Below, in pieces: positions 21,454-32,303 of a DNA stretch of 64,000 bases (its first letter is position 1; every line of letters begins with the position of its first letter). Below the pieces are notes generated by a model. The model had not been told where the DNA came from. It ran no database searches and worked only from the letters and a program-made list of their open reading frames with translations. Source of the stretch: Ephydatia muelleri. Lineage: Eukaryota > Porifera > Demospongiae > Spongillida > Spongillidae. The translations under genes were made by a program, and so were the position numbers. The DNA is taken from the NCBI GenBank assembly GCA_013339895.1, contig JABACO010000015.1, positions 8,357,649 through 8,421,648 on the forward strand. Direction: 5' to 3'.

Positions 21454-23675
21454 TCAATGGAATGGCCGGCATAAAAGATCGGAAGTACGATAAACGTCAC
21501 GTCTGGAGTAAAAACCACAGCGGTTGCCTAGAGACATCGTGTCACGTTCGCGGACCTTTGCGTAACAAAATGGCAATGCTCGGAGTCATTCCTTCCCGCT
21601 CAGACATTGATCCTTCGGCCGATCCCAGTTCCTGATCAAACTATGCTGCCAAAAGTAAGTTTGACCGAGTCTGACATACCCAGAGCCTTTTTAATGTCTA
21701 TTGTCCTGAATGTCCACCCGGGGGTACAATTGTATACCCGGGTGGACACCAAAAAAGTTTTTGCCGTTCGGTCACGGAAGGGACCTAGTTGCATTTAACA
21801 GTACTGGCTTATAGTACAAGTCTTTTCAGGATTGGGCCGAGATAAGCAAGGCTTAGATCCTTTTGGTACATGTAGAACGAGCCGTGCTAGCGGACCTATC
21901 TATTACGCTCCGTGCGGATCGGTTCGGAGGTCCGCTAGCACGGGTCATTTTACGAGTACTCAGGGGCAGTTCCAGGATTTTAGAAAAGGGGGGGTTGTTC
22001 ATGAATAATAATTAATTAACGAGGGGGAGGGTGCGGGATGGGGATCCCGCCCGCCCAGATAGGGGGCCTGGGGGAGCGCTGTAAGCTCCCCCAGCGGGGT
22101 CTGGGGCGGAGCCCCAGCCGCCAACGCTTTTTAATTATATCATGTTCAAATCACTACATAAAACTGCATGCAAAAAGGGAAATTGTATATATTTTTGATG
22201 AATCAAATAATTCAGCAATTTACGATTATAAGAATTGCTGAATCAATGTACGTACTACAATCGGATGCTTGAAACAGTTTTCTGCATGGGATGTGCTCGC
22301 AGATTTCATCCACAGACCACAGGTATTCTTTCTTTATGGTGCACGCATGCATCGAAAGCAAAGCCAAAAGATGTTGCATATGTTTTGATCCTTCTCATTG
22401 ATTAACTAGCTACTTCGGCGATATCTAGCAAGCGCTCTATTTACATGTATACGGTGCCTCGTTCTCTCATACATGTAGGTCATGTTTAATCATATGCTTA
22501 CTTTTTAAAGTAACAAAACTGCATGCATGCATACTTGGAGTAAGAGTTTTTATAAATGTCCTGTTTTGTTCTTTAGAGTGCAGTGTGATATTGTAGTTTA
22601 TTGCCGTATTGGAGAAGACTTAAGTATACATCAAATCACCTCTTGCATGGTTGCACTGATTATGATTCATACTGCATAGGGACGAGCGAAAAAAATCGAT
22701 TCCGCTATCACAGAACAAGCAATCGCTATAGCCATCGTTTTAAATCACGTAGAGTAGATTGTAAAACCTTCTACACTGACCGCAGAAAGCTTGTGTCCTA
22801 GACAAGACAAAATCGCGGGTCCGTTATACGAGGCACGCGCACGCTGAACTTCAGAAGCCATCTTTTAGAATCGCCTTTTTTATTGTTTAGAGAAGCTATG
22901 TTGCTTGTTTTATATAAAGAACACAATTGTAAAAAAACTCAGGCGTCCCTTTCTTACGCAAGTACATGTAAGCACCACGCGCTTACGTAATTTAAGAATC
23001 TATGGTTAATAATTATACATGTGATTGTTAATAACATTAATGTGCAATGCAATGCGGATCGATTCTATTAGCCTTTTTGCCTTGCTAGTGTGGAAGCGCC
23101 TTTAGGAATCTTTCTCTTTTGTTCGGAATTTCTTATTAATGACTGTTAATATTATTCATTACGGGTCCGAAAGGGGGGGTTGCAAACCCCACCCCCCAAC
23201 ACCCCCCCCCCCCCCCCCAACCCCCCCCACCCCCCCTCCCCCCCCCCCCCCCCCTTGGATCTGCCACTGGTACTGAAAGGATTTAAGCCTTACTTATCTC
23301 GGCCCGATCCTGAAAGACTTGTTCTGTAAGCCAGTACCGTTAAATTCAGCCAGGTCCCTTCCGTGACCGAACGGCAAAAACCATTTTTTGCTGTCCACCC
23401 GGGTGTCCAATTGTACCCCCGGGTGGACATTCAGGACAATAGACATTAAAGCCATCCATTTAAAGGCTCCGGGTATGTCAGACTCTGTCAAGCTTACTGT
23501 TGGCAGCATAGTTTGACCAGGAACTGGATCGGCCGAAGGATCACTGTCCGAGCGGGAAGGAATGACTCCGAGCGTTGCCAATTTGTTACGCAAAGGTCCG
23601 CGAACGTGACACGATTGTCTCTAGGCAACCGCTGTCGTTTTTACTGTACTTCCGATCTTTCATGCAAAGGTCCAG
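21454..23675. mobile_element. Fold-back element with long inverted arms and a nested element at its apex
   Basis: The left arm (21454-21860) and right arm (23275-23675) are inverted copies covering ATAAAAGATCGGAAGTACG, the AGACATCGTGTCACGTTCGC block and GTCCACCCGGGGGTACAATT. The tips read TTTCAATGGAATGGCCGGC and the inverted CATGCAAAGGTCCAGTG. Each arm encodes a short N-terminal-like peptide (VIPSRSDSDPSADPVPGQTM), possibly a first exon kept from an autonomous parent. The apex is occupied by the 5-bp-TSD element at 21961-23269. A 421-bp derivative lies at 37709. Superfamily unknown. Confidence 0.7.
21961..23269. mobile_element. Element with CAGGGGC termini and 5-bp target duplication
   Basis: It begins CAGGGGCAGTTCCAGGATTT and ends GGATCTGCCACTG. 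GTACT flanks it at 21956-21960 and 23270-23274. Near the left end it holds a G-rich tract and the palindromic block GGGGCGGAGCCCCAG (about 22102-22125) shared with the elements at 971 and 34468. The right end carries a long C-run (about 23196-23254). There is no convincing coding region in the 1.3 kb. hAT5-type is my inference. Confidence 0.7.
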
Positions 23676-24029
23676 TGTAATAGCCGTGAGGTATGGAGTA
23701 ATTGCATACCTTAGTTATTGTAGGGAGTTATTGGTAATTGCGATGGTGATGGAGGATGTACGGCGAACGATCAAGTGAGCGGGTGAACGTAAGGGTTGTT
23801 TTACACATACGACAAACACTTCCCAATCATCGTAGACGTACTACTGGATCGGGATGTCGTCGTATGTCTTGCAATTGGCATGGGAGTCACTTTGTTAAGC
23901 CGTTTCTGCCTTGGGCATTTGGTGCGCGGTGGAGGAAGGACAACGAGCGAAGCGTTGTTTGGTAACGTTTGGTCCTTTCTCCTCTGTCAGTTGCGTTAAT
24001 TAATTGTTCAATTTGCATTCGTGCTGACG

Positions 24030-24196
24030 CTAAACATTTCATAAATACGTCACTGCATTCCTCCCGACGTTGGAATGATAATGTTATGTAATCGCGGGAC
24101 AAAATTGAGTACAGCAGTTCGCCAGACCCCCTTTCCACGTAGCGATGATGTAATCCATCCGCAGCTGTGGGAATCAGGGTCTGGGTACGAGACTAC
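24030..24196. mobile_element. TAGTCTCG-family MITE copy (inverted)
   Basis: It ends GGGTCTGGGTACGAGACTA and matches the reverse complement of 7763-7905 and 18554-18650 over ATGTAATCCATCCGCAGCTG and CACTGCATTCCTCCCGACG. Non-coding. Confidence 0.6.
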
Positions 24197-24268
24197 GTAA
24201 AGCACTGCATGTACACATCCACTGAGGTAAAAGTGCCCTCACAGATCAATACAAAAAGCAACTACAAA

Positions 24269-24631
24269 CTATTGTCGCTCAATTGTAGTAGTTTGCAAGT
24301 GTTCTGAAACACGCATTAAGAGTTCTGGTTTGTTCCCTGTGTTTGCAATTTTGTGGTGACTGAGATAGGCCTCCAATTCTTGCTTCTTCCACTGGGACAA
24401 GTCCTTCTCTAAATCCAGTTGCTCATAGGTTATCCTGGCCTTCTTTTGCTTTGAGGTCGGTCCATCACAACCTTGCATCCTTCCACGCTTACTACCAGCT
24501 CGTGGAGCCTCGGGCTTCCTGCCAATACAGAGATACAGCTTGTCTACCTTAGCTTGAAAATGCAAACGCCCTGCATAATTGTTGCTTATGGCGAGCAGTG
24601 ATGCAATATAAGCCTGGGGCACATCAGCCAA
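24269..24631 (-). CDS. SAP-domain protein, probably transposon-derived
   Basis: A 120-codon open frame, ATG at 24631, stop at 24269. The N-terminus (MADVPQAYIASLLAISNNYA) is unassigned. A basic stretch in the middle (GSKRGRMQ, then KQKKARI) is a possible nuclear signal. The C-terminus WKKQELEAYLSHHKIANTGN followed by KPELLMRVSEHL fits the SAP motif, a DNA-binding helix-turn-helix common in nuclear and transposon proteins. It lies immediately beside the snap-back duplication. It may be a whole small protein or one exon of a larger mobile-element protein. Confidence 0.5.
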   Translation of the reverse strand: MADVPQAYIASLLAISNNYAGRLHFQAKVDKLYLCIGRKPEAPRAGSKRGRMQGCDGPTSKQKKARITYEQLDLEKDLSQWKKQELEAYLSHHKIANTGNKPELLMRVSEHLQTTTIERQ

Positions 24632-24639
24632 GAAGTTTT

Positions 24640-25414
24640 ATGGTCTAAATAATCTATGGTAGCATTACACATTATGCGGTAATGCTTACGTACGCGAGTC
24701 TGGGAACGAGACTAGGATCGGATCCATCATACTGCAGATGCTTCAGCGAGTTCTGTCTTGGAGGAAACGCCTGCTATAACAGATGAGGCCATCCAATATG
24801 CATCGCAAGCACACATTTTGAAGGTGATGGGGCCTTACACATCCATTGATGCAAGAATTCTTGCATCAATGGATGTGTAAGGCTTCTTGCACTTCAGCAC
24901 ATCTCTGATGGTGATAGCCACTGATAGGCATGGTGTCGAGCATTTGCGTTGGGATGCTGGAAGAAGGGATAGGCAAGAGAGGGACTTCATTGACCTCTTC
25001 AGCAACGGTGGGCTCTTCCATGTCTTGATATCACTATCGCATTTCAGATTCAGACCAGGCAACAGCATTCGCGCCAAGGCCTTGATGCCTCTTCTGAACA
25101 CATTTTCAATTCGTTCCACACTAGCAGCATCAAGCTCACTCGCATACTGTATCTGATTACGGACATCAATATGAGGGAGCGTTCGCACGCTGCTTTTATA
25201 CCCGTCCTCACAACCCATTTGCCCCATCACCTTCAAAATGTGTGCTTGCGATGCATATTGGATGGCCTCATCTGTTATAGCAGGCGTTTCCTCCAAGACA
25301 GAACTCGCTGAAGCATCTGTAGTATGATGGATCCGATCCTAGTCTCGTTCCCAGACTCGCGTACGTAAGCATTACCGCATAATGTGTAATGCTACCATAG
25401 ATTATTTAGACCAT
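24640..25414. repeat. Snap-back inverted duplication with a 50-bp perfect palindrome
   Basis: Arms 24640-24831 and 25222-25414 are near-perfect inverted copies about 192 bp long. Just inside the left arm, 24833-24882 is a perfect 50-bp palindrome centred on GAATTC. The right-hand side carries a continuous minus-strand reading frame (25296-24835, with IQYASELDAASVERIENVFR) that the left side lacks, as expected for inverted duplication with a deletion of one inner part. Each arm also carries a TAGTCTCGTTCCCAGAC end. I do not recognise the encoded protein. Confidence 0.8.
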
Positions 25415-26248
25415 AGATTATTTATCTAAATGATCTATGATGCTACGAAAGGAGTCTGGGAAGGAAGTTCAATTTTTTTGTTCCGACAAATATAGCATAT
25501 TACATATCAATCGTGACGTACCAAATTATTCCTACGTCACAAATAGCTCAATTATCGTTTAGGAATGCTCAGAAGTTGCGGAATACATCTTGTGCTCCTC
25601 CGCTTTTGATCGCGTAATGAATCGATGAATAACCCCGATTTGAATAACCGAAGGCTTCTTGCTAGCAAGACGTTAGCACATAATAATGTTTAAAATCTTG
25701 TGTGCCAGGCCACCGATGTAAATGCAGATATGATATATAGCCTCTGAGCTCTACAGTGAAGGTCAATGCACGCATGCAATGCAGACTACCTTATCTGATT
25801 ATACTGCTTTTATCACATTATCTGTCTGACCTCTTGCTGCAGGTCATCTTGACCGAGGCACTATGTACATGTGTCAGTGAGCAAATTTAAAGAGATGAAA
25901 GACTTCCTGAGCCGCTCATACAATAGCATGCATGCAGCAGCACGGAATTAACGTGCTCAACATTTATAATTTAAGCGTTATAGACTCCTGCCGGCGTTGG
26001 CTCATCGCTATTTCCTGTTGTATATACAATTATACAGGGCCGTAGCAGCCGGTCAGGCATTCGGGCTATAGCCTGACCACTTTTTGGCCAAGGTCCACCT
26101 CGAGAAACGCCTGAAAACGATATAAAATTGTATGCATAACCGGTAAGGATCATTAAATAATAATTATATTCACAGGTTACCCGCCAAAAAGATTTCGTTG
26201 TTGTTTAGTTCTGGGCTAATTGCAATTAAAACGATGCCTTTATAAACA
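25415..26248. other. Intergenic, no gene recognised
   Basis: Unremarkable mixed-composition DNA. No supported exon or repeat. Confidence 0.4.
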
Positions 26249-26553
26249 GTTATTCTCAGTTATGGCTAAGTAAGTGGGCGGTGGTACGACTCAAACCACG
26301 AACGGTTCTTTTCAGAACCAAGCATAATCCATCTGTGAACGACGGCGGAGAGCAAGCAAAGGGGTAGCGCGTACTTGGGCATCGCTGCAGGAGAGAAAAG
26401 TTCCGAGAGTAATCCCAGCGATGCCCAACCGCCGCCCAGGTATGCTCTACCCCTATACTTACTCTCCGCCATCGGTCACAGCTGGAAAGAACCGTTTTCA
26501 GCTTGAGTCGTACCACCGGACCGCCCACTTTATCAGCAATAACTGATTATAAC
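26249..26553. mobile_element. Palindromic MITE (305 bp)
   Basis: The left end CAGTTATGGCTAAGTAAGTG and GGGCGGTGGTACGACTC are mirrored at the right by GAGTCGTACCACCGGACCG and AGCAATAACTG. An inner pair, AGCGATGCCCAA, also recurs inverted. No clean target duplication. It encodes nothing convincing on either strand. Confidence 0.65.
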
Positions 26554-27171
26554 AGCACGTTCTAATGAAATTCATCTGAAAATGGTGCTGTTTTTAAAGC
26601 CAGAAGTTTGGCAACCGGAATTCTAGTGGAAAAACAAGCTGGTACACTGTAACAAGAGGCCCAAACGATGCAATAATCATCGCTCGGAACAACTACATGC
26701 TTCGATTAGCATGAATCGAGCGCTTCGAAACACAAAATGGCAAACACGTATAGACCTTATTCGACCGCAATATGAAATATAAATGTCACACGCTCGTCCC
26801 AAATTGGTTCAATTACTCACGCGACACGTCCAATATTGATTCAATTACATCACGCGACACGAAGTTCTCTATAAAGGCGAATGAGTTCAGGAACTATCAG
26901 CGATCACTTTTCAAGGCCTAAAACTTTCATACAAGGTTGTTTCCGTTCTTTTCTATCGATTTGGTGATCCGCGTGGTGCAAGGTTATAGTTTGCCGTCCC
27001 TGTATTGAAAACAATCTTGTAATCCCTCTGGCCCTCCGTGAAAAGGGTAAAAAGGAACACCAGCGAGATACATAAGCTCTCTATCATACCGTGGATGTAA
27101 TAGGACTGATTTGACTTCACCTCTTTTTTTGTTATTTATAACATAATCAAGACAAGGCAATTTAATGACGT
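26554..27171. other. Intergenic, no gene recognised
   Basis: Includes a stretch (about 26570-26620) distantly like the arms of the long-TIR element at 41269, so old element debris is possible. No gene. Confidence 0.35.
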
Positions 27172-27340
27172 CTACTGTGACGATGTAGATGACAGACTGC
27201 CTGTGTACTTTCGGCCGCTATAAATTCCAATTGAAGTGCTCATTCATTAGAATCGTGGAACTTGGAAGCACATTCTAATGAATGAGCACTTTTATAGCGG
27301 CCAAAAGTACACAGGCGGTCTGTCATCTACATCGCAGTAG
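27172..27340. mobile_element. Hairpin MITE (169 bp)
   Basis: GATGTAGATGACAGACTGCC and TGTGTACTTTCGGCCGCTAT on the left are inverted at 27282-27340. An inner pair, AGTGCTCATTCATTAGAAT, lies at about 27236 and 27272. The loop is about 18 bp. Non-coding; flanks show no obvious duplication beyond the repeat. Confidence 0.8.
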
Positions 27341-27534
27341 CCTCACTTTGTAAGCATACGTGTGAAACTATGAGGTAAGTGAATGATTGTTTTCACACTG
27401 TAGTGCACTAGGACAATATGACCTCGGAGCTACGTACATGCACAGCAACGTGTTCGTGGCTTTGCCTACACGCGGTTAGATGAGACACTATGAAGCCAAG
27501 AGGGTAAGGGCCTTCCCTTGTTACTTACATACCA

Positions 27535-27900
27535 TTGGCACCAACACTTGAAACACAGCCTTTATGGGGGGTTAACTTTGGGCGGTCCCCTGGGGGGCCA
27601 CTGCTCAACACATGGCTATTGTACTACGGCCCGCACCCCATCTGCCCCACAATGGTCACGCAACCTAGGGCATGGCGGTCAGCACCTTACCTAAGGCTAC
27701 GCATACAGCTTGCACCCCATTCACCCTACGATGGCTATCTGCTAGCCTAGGGTATGGCGGTCGGCTCTTGCCTCACTTAGCTACCTATAGCCATTTGGGC
27801 ACGTGGTCTCACAGGGTGCTCTGCCTTACCCCCCTGTTTACCGCATACAGTCAATGGGACATACAGTCAATGGGACGCATGTTCGGGCTGGGTTAGTTCG
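27535..27900. repeat. Degenerate GC-rich tandem repeat
   Basis: Recurring CACCCCATxxxCCC, ATGGxxATCTGC and TAGGGxATGGCGGTC words at irregular 60-80 bp spacing. It leaves open plus-strand frames of about 70 codons that I regard as chance. Confidence 0.45.
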
Positions 27901-27921
27901 CACTTGCTAAGTGGGGAATTA

Positions 27922-28420
27922 AAGCATTTTTTCTGGTGGCCCGTTTTTGACATGTAATGCTGCAGCTACAATTTATATGGTACCATACACACTTGTCATA
28001 CCAAATCACCATATCCATCAGATCGATGTATGAGCATCCACACACTGTTCTGAATGTGTGTGTACATGCATACATGCACATGTACTGTACTGTTTTAGAT
28101 TATTTGATGTACATCTAGATTTATGCACAAGCGTGTATGGTTCCTACACATGTAAAACAAGCAGCATTACATGTAGCTTAGATCCCCGTGGCAGCCAGCC
28201 TAACCTGATCGTACTCCACAGACATTTGTCTGCAACGTCCATCTGCCTCAATGAGCCAGAGACCTGAACGCAATTGATCTGTGTTCTCTGTATGAATGGT
28301 TGGCAAAGCTGTCCTAAATATAAAGCATTTTTTCTGGTGGCCCGTTTCGACATGTAATGCTGCAGCTACAATTTATATGGTACCATACACACTTGTCATA
28401 CCAAATCACCATACCCATCA
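27922..28420. repeat. Direct repeat of about 100 bp, two copies
   Basis: AAAGCATTTTTTCTGGTGGC through GTCATACCAAATCACCATA occurs at 27922-28015 and again at 28321-28415. The two copies differ at only a few positions. The 300-bp spacer is unrelated. This may be two ends of an unrecognised element or a local duplication. Confidence 0.7.
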
Positions 28421-29528
28421 AAATGTTGCATATGTGTGATTGTGTGAGCATAAAGAAGACCATCACTCCACACACCTCTATACCTTTTTGTTGTGTCATG
28501 CTTTTCATCCTCACATAGTAGAAAATGGGTGCTAAATGACAAAACTAAGATAAGTTATCATGGTATGGTGGGACTGAGATAACAATAATCCTCCCTTCCC
28601 TTAACACACCAAATTTAGATGATTGATATTCAGAACCTTGCAGTGAGACTGCAGATATTACAGGTACATATTTATTAATGCATACCTACTCCGGTCCTTT
28701 CAGCCGAATGTGTTACATGGTCATATGCCCAACCAAGGTGCGTAACCAAGAGAACAATTGTGTATCATCAAGAAAGTGAACACGTGAGGTAAAATTAAAG
28801 GAACAGTGTACTGTATAGTGAAAGTTTCCTTCTTTGGGTTGGGTATTCAGGTTGTGTCAATTCCTCCAAAGCAAAGGTTGAAGCGCTTATTCTGACTACA
28901 AAGTGAGCATGCAGGTCGTAGTAGCGGAGGAAATGTAATATTAGAAAAGGGGCGGATTACGAAGCGCTATACAAGTAAACCTGGAAACTATCTCTTGAGA
29001 AAATCAACAACAGGTTGACACAGGCAAGGTTTGTTGATACCGTGGTCACAAATTGAACTCATTAGTAACCCTCCGTGAGGCATCTAGTAAAAACTAACAG
29101 CTTACTCGCGATTGAGGTTGCAATGAATGTTGCGTATTTTCTCCAAGAGCGAGGTGTGGTGAGTCGGTACTGTAGTCTTTATAAGCTACGTATCGCTCGA
29201 CAATAGCCGAACGGTTTCCCGGGTTCAGAATCTGGCTTGGCCAAATCAATTAGAGGTTGGACATCCCAATAATCATCCTGATCCGCTATCCCTGAGTGAA
29301 GATAAATAGGAAAACTCAGTTGACAAGACTGGGGTCACTGAAAACGAAAGTGGTAGAACGTGACAGTCATGTGATGCATCGTATTTTTGTCTACTTGGTG
29401 ACAATTGTATAGCCCATGTGTCTGTGCAGTTAGATTTTCAATATCACATGTGGTTATTGTTTTAAATTCAAATAAACATAAAATTAATGTCAATTTTTTT
29501 TTCGTTCAACTATCACGATCTCCACTGT
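28421..29528. other. Intergenic, no gene recognised
   Basis: I found no reading frame, RNA gene or repeat I can support over about 1.1 kb. Confidence 0.4.
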
Positions 29529-29874
29529 ATAGCTATGGTATAGGGACGTATGGTTCATGATTCCTCCACCACAGCAATGGATCATATTTTCTGAAATTGA
29601 TTTCTGCTGAATTGTTTTTTTTTTTGGTGCCATCCAAAGTCTCCCATACGGCTTCGTGATCATCGCTCATGTAATCGTCTTTGGTAGCAAGTAAGCATGT
29701 ATACCTGTACCATATCCTTCGTGGTAACCATAACTATTCATCCCAACATTTAATAACCAAGCGATAATTGATCATGAATAATGTAATACATCGCATATCG
29801 CGATTAAATGCGATATATCGCGATATATCGCGATATAGACGATTAAATATGAAGGTTATTTCGCGGCAACGCTG
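29529..29874. mobile_element. Truncated TATCGCG-rich hAT-like element (inverted copy)
   Basis: It ends TTATTTCGCGGCAACGCTG, the reverse complement of the start of the element at 31593. It shares CATCCCAACATTTAATAACC, GATAATTGATCATGAATAA and GGACGTATGG with that element in opposite orientation. Its outer half is missing, so no target duplication can be read. Dense palindromic TATCGCGATA words lie near the end. Confidence 0.7.
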
Positions 29875-29965
29875 CATGTTTATAGGTCGATTCCCGCCTT
29901 GATGAAGTTTTTAGCTGTAGGAGAGCTCCTGCATCTGGACGGATTTGTGTTTGAGCTCCCTGGTG

Positions 29966-31136
29966 ATGACTTTGGTCAAGATGTCCACAAGTTTGGCCAA
30001 GGCGTACGGCGCATTTTAAAATGTATATCCGACCACGACCCTTCAGGATACCATTGCATGAACAAGTCCTTCTTAGACAAGATTCCATCTTTGTCACCAC
30101 CAGTGATGCCGCGGCCAGCTTTTAACAATCCGGTCACGTTCATGGCTGGCCGTTTGGATATAAACGGTCACGTTCACGGTCAAAGATGGACCGTATGATT
30201 TCAATACGGTCACGTACACGGCTGGCCGTCAACCGTCAAAATTTTACTAATACGGTCACGGACGCGGTCATTATTTAAGTTTGGCATGCATGCACGTATC
30301 AATAGAAATGGTTCATGAACGATATGCATGGGCATATAGCAGAACAAGTGTGAAAGAGCAGATTCACACATGTAAAGGCTTTATAAAGAGAACAGATTCA
30401 ATCCTGGCTGGATCCATCCTCCATCTTCACAATGAGTTTCAACTGGGAGAAAACTCGCTCGCACGTGGAATCCACGCGATAACGCATAATCATGGCAAGT
30501 TGAGTCCCCAGACCCACATTCGGCAGCCGCGGATGGATACATATCAGGCGGGGACGAGACTATGTCATGGCGAGGGGGACAACTTAAATAATAAAATGGT
30601 TCCATATCCACGTGTTGGTGATAGTCGGGTTTGCTGCAGACTTCACCGCGCTATCATGCAGGTGGCTTATACTCAAAGGTTCTTGGAAAGACGACATTTG
30701 CCACGCAGGGAAAAAAAATCCACTGCACGTGACGCTAGTGATGTAAACAGGCTTAACGGACCGTCAAAAGTTCTGACGGCCACGGACGGCCAGCAAATAA
30801 ATTTGACGGCCAATTATTTTTCACGGTTTAATCACGTGATCGGTAAGCGTCCCGGTCACGGTCACGGTCGGCCGTCAAAAACAACACGGTCACGGACGGT
30901 CCGTGCTGGCCGCGGCATCACTGGTCACCACGTTTGCACCTTGTTACCCTAGCAACCACAGCAGGTTTGCGTTTGGAACTAAGAATGCCTTTGTCCTCCT
31001 CCAACCCATGTACTCGTTTGTCATTCATGATGTTGGCAAGGATACGCCCCTCACCAACTGGGACAACCCCACCACTGTCAGGGACAAGATAAGAGTAGCC
31101 TACAAGGAAAATGGCCGCCCATATTACATGACCTAA
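29966..31136 (+). pseudogene. Unidentified reading frame split by hAT copy 3
   Basis: Setting the element and one 8-bp target copy aside, one plus-strand frame runs through: PRPFRIPLHEQVLLRQDSIF, then VTTFAPCYPSNHSRFAFG, FVLLQPMYSFVIHDVGKDTP and TVRDKIRVAYKENGRPYYMT, stop TAA at 31134-31136. Reading back, the frame is open to about 29966; the true start or splice acceptor is unclear. Conserved-looking W, P, H and R/K clusters suggest a globular domain, but I do not recognise the family. A minus-strand frame overlaps at 31199-30918 and is less convincing. Confidence is modest because there is no homolog here to compare. Confidence 0.35.
30101..30923. mobile_element. Non-autonomous hAT element, copy 3 (reverse orientation)
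   Basis: Same termini as copies 1 and 2. Perfect 8-bp duplication GTCACCAC at 30093-30100 and 30924-30931. The interior is the reverse complement of copies 1 and 2. A 223-codon open frame across it is not shared with the other copies and looks accidental. Confidence 0.92.
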
Positions 31137-31592
31137 ACCATGTTTAAGTTTGCTGTGGGTAGTGTTATCTTTGTCTGTGCGTGTAACTACACCGAGCACT
31201 GGAAAATGGCGCGAAATATTCAGCGCGGTAAATTGTTCTTTCTGTCACGAATATTTCGGTCCGCGTCTAATTTAGGTCCGGCCGGGCAACCGGAAGTGGT
31301 CCGGCCGGACCGAAATATACCGCGTAATTTGGTCCCTCATGACCTTTTTTGGTCCTATCCAAGTGTGACGATCTACAAGTGTTAACTTCATCCTGAATAG
31401 AGAGAGCCCTGAGAACAACCTACATGCGGACCTTATTGTTAGTGTATGCAACAGTACTGAGCTAGGGGTGCATGTTCTTTTGCTACTCAGTCTGGTATAG
31501 CATCGTGCATGGTACATTAAGTCTAGCGAGATGATCTAATCAGTTGATCAAGCGTACGACTACAAAGTTCATAATGCAAAAGGTACCCTGAA
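31137..31592. other. Spacer with ATPase-family 5' flank fragment
   Basis: 31150-31240 (TGGGTAGTGTTATCTTTGTC, then AACTACACCGAGCACTGG) matches 15085-15170, just upstream of ATPase copy A3, so an ATPase promoter or 5' fragment is left here. A GGTCCGGCCGGnnnn palindrome-rich patch follows at 31275-31310. The rest is unassigned. Confidence 0.4.
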
Positions 31593-32303
31593 CAGTGTTG
31601 CCGCGAAATAACCTTCATCCTTAATCGTCTATATCGCGATATATCGCGATATGAGCATTTAATCGCGATATAAATATCGCGATATATTAAGTTATTCATG
31701 ATCAATTATCGCTTGGTTATTAAATGTTGGGGTGAATAGTTATGGTAAACACGAAGGATATGGTACAGGTATACGTGTACTTACGCTAAATGTACTTGCT
31801 ACCACAGAGGATTTCATGAGCGCTGATCGCAAAGCCTTCAAAACTGCCGTATCGGAGGCTTTGGATGGCACAAAAACTCAATTGTTTTTTAGCTCCCAAG
31901 CAGGCTGTTAGCAGAAATCAATTTCAGAAAATATGATCCATTGTTGTGGTGAAGGAATCATTAGCCATACGTCCCTACCATAGCTAAACCAGCAAGCAAG
32001 TACTTGTGTGCATTTTTGCTTAGGTATTTCAAAGGTTGCGCCCCTGGGGGCGTGGCATCTTGCATGAAAGGCTGCATTGGCAAATGTATATTTCTAAGGC
32101 AAAATTCAAATTGAACTGGTTTAACTGTAACAGTAAAATATATACCTAAATGTATGCTTATTCTCTGCATGCTTGTTTTCCGTATATCTTTGTTTACGTC
32201 CGTACACGTTCATTTCGCGATATGACTAAAGATTAATCGCCTTTCGCGATACAAACATTTAATCGCGATATATCGCCTATCGCGATATATCGCGGCAACA
32301 CTG
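31593..32303. mobile_element. TATCGCG-rich hAT-like element (711 bp)
   Basis: It starts CAGTGTTGCCGCGA and ends TCGCGGCAACACTG. Its 8-bp flanks, ACCCTGAA (31585-31592) and ACCCCGAA (32304-32311), differ by one base. Both ends carry arrays of the self-complementary word TATCGCGATA. No coding region. Confidence 0.8.

Noticed and set aside
22030-22130. Bacterial-style terminator hairpins at the GC palindrome
   Set aside because: The palindrome recurs at equivalent places in transposons of a eukaryotic genome; it is part of the element.
30281-30952. 223-codon open frame across hAT copy 3
   Set aside because: Copies 1 and 2 do not keep the frame and it matches no transposase motif.
29529-31990. 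One large TIR transposon spanning the inverted repeats near 29.6 and 31.7 kb
   Set aside because: The right copy has its own complete ends and 8-bp flanks, and the left is a truncated copy of the same element in the opposite orientation; no joint target duplication.
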